DNA of 64,000 nucleotides, from contig NW_004454159.1 of NCBI RefSeq assembly GCF_000283155.1, forward strand, positions 16,389,675 to 16,453,674. Reading direction: 5' to 3'. A program made the translations under genes and the position numbers. The notes under the pieces are model-generated. The model worked only from the letters and a program-made list of their open reading frames with translations, was not told where the DNA came from and did no database searches. Of this stretch, positions 59,083 to 64,000 are shown piece after piece. Numbering within the stretch: the stretch's first letter is position 1; every line of letters begins with the position of its first letter. The DNA comes from Ceratotherium simum simum (taxonomy: Eukaryota; Chordata; Mammalia; Perissodactyla; Rhinocerotidae).

Positions 59083-59525
59083 TTTTAAAAGAGAATCTTT
59101 GAAAGATAGTTAAGAGAAACAAACAAAAAAACCCCAAAATCCAGTTTTATAATCCATCATTCTCTTTCATAAGACAGTCACTTGTACACAATTCACATAT
59201 TTTCAAGTATATTTTTTTTCAAGCCTTTAGAAGTCTAGGTCTGTTGCTGGTGACACTCAGAATAACCATTATCATTTAATGATAAGGTCATTATAACATC
59301 CAAATGACGTAGGAATGGAAAAAGTATTTTGAAAGGATAAACTACATCATTTATAGGAAACAAAGCCCCTCTCTCTTCCCAAGTAGGAGAGGAAAGAACA
59401 TGTAGGTCATTTTAAACTTCTGGTGGATTTGACATTCACATGAAGATGGCCAGGACTTGTGAAATTTTTTTTGCCTCAAATAAAAGGAAAAGTGGAAAGG
59501 GAAAAGAAGCTATGGATTTTTCCTC
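59083..59525. other. Unassigned sequence
   Basis: No feature was recognised. Confidence 0.4.
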
Positions 59526-59530
59526 ATTAA

Positions 59531-59791
59531 AAGTCTCTGGGGGGCCGGTCGGGTGGCACAAGCGGTTGGGTGCGTGTGCTCCACTGCGGCAGCCCGGGAT
59601 TCGCCGGTTCGGATCCCAGGTGCGCACCGACACACCGCTTGGCAAGCCATGCTGTGGCGGCGTCCCATATAAAGTGGAGGAAGATGGGCATGGATGTTGG
59701 CCCAGGGCCAGTCTTCCTCAGCAAAAAGAGGAGGATTGGCAGATGTTAGCTCAGGGCCGATCTTCCTCACCAAAAAAAAAGAAATCTCTGG
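59531..59791 (+). mobile_element. ERE-type SINE
   Basis: Body about 59541-59781 with head 'ggggccggtcgggtggcacaagcgg', B-box-like 'ggttcggatcccagg', and the double 'gttagc' tail ending in an A run. Flanks 'aagtctctgg' and 'aaatctctgg' are the TSD with one mismatch. Frames of 121 and 102 codons here are SINE read-through. Confidence 0.94.
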
Positions 59792-59799
59792 ACTATAAT

Positions 59800-60295
59800 G
59801 CCTAACACACATATGCACACAAGGAATATCACACGTACAGATATGTAAAATATGTAATAACTACTTTTTCCTTTCCTCTTACTATTTTATATAGTAGAGT
59901 GGTGGTGATTAACATTATAATTTGGTGTCTGCATTAGAGAGCATTCAGGTGAGACTGTGACTAAATTGAGGAGGAATTAATACTGCCCAGGGTTAGATAT
60001 CAGGACAGCTACAGCTATCCAGAGATGGATACAATGACTATTGAGATTTTTGTCTCTCTCCTTTTTGAGTACATGCTAAGAGCATCTTTGTGTGAAGGAC
60101 GGTTGTTAGTTGCTTCATATTGAGTGGAAGCATATATTTGTTGTTTTATGGAAGGTCAAATATGCGAAGAAAGGTGTGTATGAATGACTAAATTGCATTA
60201 AAGAATCTTACAAATGTACCCACAAAAATCAGTATTTTCATACTATGTTATAAATTTCCCTAATATTTTCCCACCCATTTCAAGGATAATTTAAA
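59800..60295. other. Unassigned sequence
   Basis: No feature was recognised; it may include decayed ERV sequence leading into the pol relic. Confidence 0.35.
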
Positions 60296-60299
60296 AGTA

Positions 60300-62520
60300 T
60301 GGCTCCCCTCGCTACCTACATTCAATATCGTCTTCCATTACTGATGTTAACAATCTTAAGTTTCTATCACAGCAATTTGTGAAGGTAAGCCAGTATCTGT
60401 TTTGTGAACCCATGGAGACTGATGTCTCTGGAAAAAGTTTAACACTGTTCCCCAGCAGTGACCACTGGAATAAAAGACTCACAAAGTACCTGACAGTGCA
60501 CCTAGATATATCCCTTTGAGGATGACTGACGGCCCATTTCTGGGCTTTGGTGGAGAGATCTCCCACTACTGAGGGACAATAGTTTATCCTGAGAACTGAA
60601 ATAACTATTGTGTTATGGATAATGTCAGAAAGCCATTCCCACAAGGCTAGAGCCATTCAGCAGAGTTTATTCATAAAATGGAAAAAATATATATGGGAAC
60701 ATGCTCCTGGTGGGGGCTCTGGTGTATAGGGGTGGGGGGAGGGTTGGTTAGAGAGATCACTATATCCATTAACAGGTTGCAACCCTCCTGTGGGGATTAA
60801 TGACAGAATTCTAAACCCTAAGATTTTTTTCCTGCTAAAGTCTAGCAAATATCCAGGAGTGTAAAGGAAGTTCCTGAATTCAGGGATACAATGTAGTTTG
60901 GAAATCTGCTAATATTTTCCTTGCATTTGATAAAATCCTTAGTTGATGAGGGTAAGAATTGCCACACAATGGGCAGAATTGAGGGCAGTATATCTGGCAG
61001 TTCAAAAACAATTGGGCTCTTATTCAAGAAAAATTTTTAATTTTTATGGACTCATGGACAATGGCCAATTGCCTTGCCATGTGGTCAGGCAAATGTGCCC
61101 TAGAGGATGGTCTAATTAAGAATATATCTGTGTGGGGGATGCAGTTATGGAAATGCTGTAGGAATTCCAAGAAAGAATTAAAGTGGGTCCATGTAGCTAC
61201 TCAACAGAAAGACTCAACTACTGGTTCAGAGAGTGACTGGGATGCAAAAGCTGATGGCTTTGTTTGAATCTTAGATGTAGATACATGTATACTTAAACAA
61301 GTGGGATGGGAAGTACTCAAACTATGAACATTGTGTGGAATAACTACATATTTCTTTAACACATTACAAAGCTGCTAAAGAAGTAAAAGATTATACAGAA
61401 TACCAACAGGAAATAAGGATGTGTAAGATTTCCCAGAAAAGATAGCTGACCAGAGCTGGCGGGCAGGCAACTTAGGACCCTTACCAGTAGCTACAAGTGG
61501 CTTCAAACGGATTCTGACTGGAATGGACATGTATTCTCTTTTGGGCTTCACTTATCCTATAAAGGAAGCAATAGCTAAGAATACCATAAAATTTTTGGAA
61601 TACAATGTTTATCAATTTGGTCCCATTGTTTACTTATTGATATTATTCCATTCCATCCTTAAAATATGTGTATGGGCAAAAAGCAAGCTCTAAGGAAGCT
61701 ATATCTGTCCTGTGGGTGGGTGGATGCCTGAATCAGAGATCCCACCCAGGGTGGGTGAGCCTGGGTTAAGACAGGTAATGAATTAACATTTTTTTAAAAA
61801 ACCAGGAAATTCTGGCAGAAGGGAAGTGATAATTTAAATTGGTGATGATGTCTTAAAGAGAACTTCTCAGATCAGAAGAGTAATTTTCATAGTTGTTTCT
61901 TTCAGATGTAGTGCCAATTCATGGCTACCACTGGCAGAAATCCCGGGATTTGTTTTCTGCTGAGAAAGGTAGTTGAATGAAGCTGACTATCAGATTTACC
62001 CAAGAAGTCTCTTTGGATGGTTTGGAGGAAAGATATCAACTAGCATCCCTTGATGATGATGATGATCCTAGCGGAAGACCTGCTTGAGTAACAGCAGTTT
62101 GGAGTTAATATTTGGATCGTATCTTTTGTGTTTTGGTTTTCCTACCTTTGCACTGAACTGGATGTATTGTTCCTGGCAGCTGGTAGCTGATGTATAGTAT
62201 TGCTGTAAATCAGGACATTGCCTGTTAAGGTAACCACCTGGAGTATGAAGGGCAGCATGTCATTATCACCTGCTCTGTATACTTTTAAGAAAATAAAACT
62301 TCACTGGGTACGAATGTATAAGGGATGCTACCACAAACAGGAGTTCAAGGAATTGGATATGCAAAATGGTGACCATAGCTCTGATATTGCAGTCACATAT
62401 CATTGGTCACTTGCTCCAGGACATGTGAGAAGGCAATTTTGGAAGGCTTATCATACTCAAACTGAACGGCAACTAGAAGTAGAATATGCTTTACTGATAA
62501 TCTCCCAGGACACTTAATAC
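60300..62520 (+). pseudogene. Endogenous retrovirus pol relic (RNase H to integrase)
   Basis: Around 60970-61265 the plus-strand translation shows a retroviral RNase H pattern: 'WAELRAVYLA' with its glutamate, then 'DSW' with its aspartate and 'LAMWSG', then 'WVHVATQQ' and 'DWDAKAD'. These parts sit in different frames, with a shift near 61.0 kb. From about 61430 to 61640 the text fits the N-terminal part of an integrase core, again broken by stops. The part after 61700, including a 99-codon frame at 62218-62517, is probably further ERV sequence but without a firm domain. No LTR was identified. It is not functional. Confidence 0.7.
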
Positions 62521-62534
62521 TTTTGGGGATACAC

Positions 62535-63510
62535 AATATACTTGATTTTTTCCTAGAATTTCCATTTCTCTGTTTACATTCCAATCTGTTCTTGCATTTT
62601 TTCTACTTTTCCATTAGAGTCTTTAGCATATTAATCATAGTTGTTCTAAATTCATAGTCTGATTATTCCAACATCCCTGCCATATCTGGGTCTTGTTCTG
62701 AAGTTTGCCCTGTCTCTTTAATCTGTGTTTTTTGACTATTAATCTGCCTTGTAATTTTTTGTTAAAAGGCAGGCACCATACACTGGGTAAAAGAGACTTC
62801 AGTAAGTAGACCTTTAGTGATGTGGTGGTAAGGTGTGGGGGTAAGGGAAGTGTTCTACAGTCCTGTGATTAGGTCTAAGTCTTTTAGTGAGCCTATGTCC
62901 TGGGCTGTGAATTTCAGAAGTGCGTCTCTGTCCAGGAGCTGGAGTTGGGTATTTCCTTTCCCTCTGGTTGGTTAGGCTGTGATAAAACCCTAACAGGTTA
63001 GGCTTTAGTAAAATAATTTTGCCTGAGGGCAGGCCTTATTGAGAGCAGAATACTCGGGATATTCTAAAATGGTTACTTTTGCCCTTCCCCTGCCAGGAGC
63101 TCCGGGGGATTTTCCTCTGTTATTCACTGTGAGAACCCAGTAGTGCTCTAGGAGGTAAAAGTCACAAAAGTGTGGGAGTTCCCCTGGAGTTTTAACTCTG
63201 AGTTGTCCACACTGAGCCTCCAGCAATTCGTCAATTACAGTTGAGGCTTTCCTACCCTGATCCTGGTTTCCACAGAGGTTTCTGCTCATGGATTTCTTCT
63301 CTGATAAGTTGTGATTCTCCGTATCTGCCCGTCTGTCTCTCCAATTATCAGGGCAGTGGTTTGCCCTGTGACCTCAATTCTCTAACAGATCTAAGAAGAG
63401 TTGTTGATTTTCCAGTTTGTTCAGTCTTTTACTTGTTTGGATGGAGTGGCAACTCCCAAGCTCCTTACATGCCGGATTGGAAACTAGAAGTCCTCCACAA
63501 TACACTTGCG
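62535..63510 (-). mobile_element. L1/HAL1-type LINE, 5' region, antisense
   Basis: Antisense LINE text: 'tttctacttttccattagag', 'ttagcatattaatcatagttgttctaaattcatag', 'attccaacatccctgccatatctggg', 'ttgactattaatctgcc', and near the right 'cagtttgttcagtcttttacttgtttggatggagtggcaac' and 'ccttacatgccggattggaaac'. This fits an ORF1/5' UTR region, the same type as part of 18.6-20.5 kb. Confidence 0.65.
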
Positions 63511-63855
63511 TGACGCTCACGCCATACATACTCAGAAGCCAACGCTTATTGACGTTTCACTCAATACTGGCCCCAATATGCAGAGAGGAAATTGGGGTTT
63601 GGGAAACTGGTATACTGAATCATAAGACTGAATCAAGGAAGAAATCTAGCTTTTAAAAGTTGCACATGTAGGTGAATACCTCTGTCCAAACATTTAAAAA
63701 GCTAGAAATAATTATGGCTAAATGAGGTAAAAGTATAGTCCAATTGGTAGAGAACTATCAGAAATTTCTGATGGAGTATAATCAAAGTTAATGTGGCTTT
63801 TTTCCTCAACTGTTCATTGAATGATAGAGGTCCTGGTAGTTGTTGATGTTTTAGT
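63511..63855. other. Unassigned sequence
   Basis: No feature was recognised. Confidence 0.4.
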
Positions 63856-64000
63856 ATGTTTGTTTATTTATTTATTTGTTTGTTTATTTTTTTGTGAGGA
63901 AGTTCAGCCCTGAGCTAACATCTGCCAATCCTCCTCTTTTTGCTGAGGAAGACTGGCCCTGGGCTAACATCCGTGCCCATCTTCCTCCACTTTATATGGG
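63856..64000 (-). mobile_element. ERE-type SINE, cut by the window edge
   Basis: A (TTTA/TTTG)n run at about 63857-63889 is the reversed tail of an antisense ERE. It continues 'gctaacatctgccaatcctcctc' and 'ggccctgggctaacatcc', and the window ends at 'ctttatatggg', before the head. The missing part lies beyond the window. Confidence 0.93.

Noticed and set aside
59440..59818. 121- and 102-codon frames on opposite strands
   Set aside because: Both fall across the ERE at 59.5 kb and reflect its GC-rich head and lack of stops.
60312..60656. 114-codon minus-strand frame
   Set aside because: It lies antisense to the ERV pol relic; the sense strand explains the sequence.
62218..62517. 99-codon plus-strand frame as a possible cellular gene
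   Set aside because: It directly follows a retroviral RNase H and integrase relic on the same strand and is better read as further ERV sequence.

Overview
This window reads as non-coding nuclear DNA from a mammal of the order Perissodactyla (horse, rhinoceros or tapir lineage). The strongest evidence is 14 copies of a tRNA-like SINE of the equine repetitive element (ERE) type. Each complete copy has a head reading roughly GGGGCCGGCCCCGTGGC, a B-box-like GGTTCGGATCC and an A-rich or CA-rich tail. Several are flanked by perfect target-site duplications (TSDs) of 15-21 bp. Other layers are typical of placental mammals: MIR and L2 relics, L1 fragments of several ages, MaLR-type LTRs, Tigger-type and MER5-type DNA transposons, and two endogenous retrovirus (ERV) pol relics. 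I saw no protein-coding gene, exon series, structural RNA gene, CpG island or CRISPR array. The longer open frames are short, lack recognisable domains outside retroelements, and are often just SINEs read through. All repeat family names come from memory of consensus sequences; no database was searched.

Layout. 0-10 kb: MIR and L2 relics, an antisense L1 3' end (1.4-1.9 kb), two ERE SINEs (3.8 and 4.7 kb) and pieces of an old dispersed repeat (5.6 and 6.9-7.7 kb). 10-21 kb: a MIR, an antisense L1 3' end, EREs at 11.3 and 14.9 kb, two short Tigger-like elements (11.7 and 18.2 kb) and an old antisense LINE (18.6-20.5 kb) carrying a nested ERE and a nested MaLR LTR. 21-32 kb: EREs at 21.9, 29.8 and 30.8 kb, an ERV integrase relic at 25.4 kb, an L2 and a MER5-like element. 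32-46 kb: MaLR-like LTRs, an L1 3' end interrupted by about 320 bp of other sequence, a long antisense LINE relic (40.6-44.5 kb) with three nested EREs, a small tandem repeat and a repeat-poor block holding a perfect 15-bp inverted repeat. 46-64 kb: an L1 3' end, a MaLR LTR, a Tigger-like element, an L1 with an internal inversion (55.9-57.4 kb), an 85-bp duplicated segment, an ERV pol relic (60.3-62.5 kb), an antisense LINE 5' region and a truncated ERE at the right edge.

Nothing here works together as a pathway or operon. The window is best read as intergenic or deep intronic sequence built from layered transposon insertions. I found no convincing new biological system. The points most worth a second look are the L1 inversion with the adjoining 85-bp duplication, the two ERV pol relics, the ERE copies with compound tails, and a few repeat-poor blocks that could be conserved non-coding elements.
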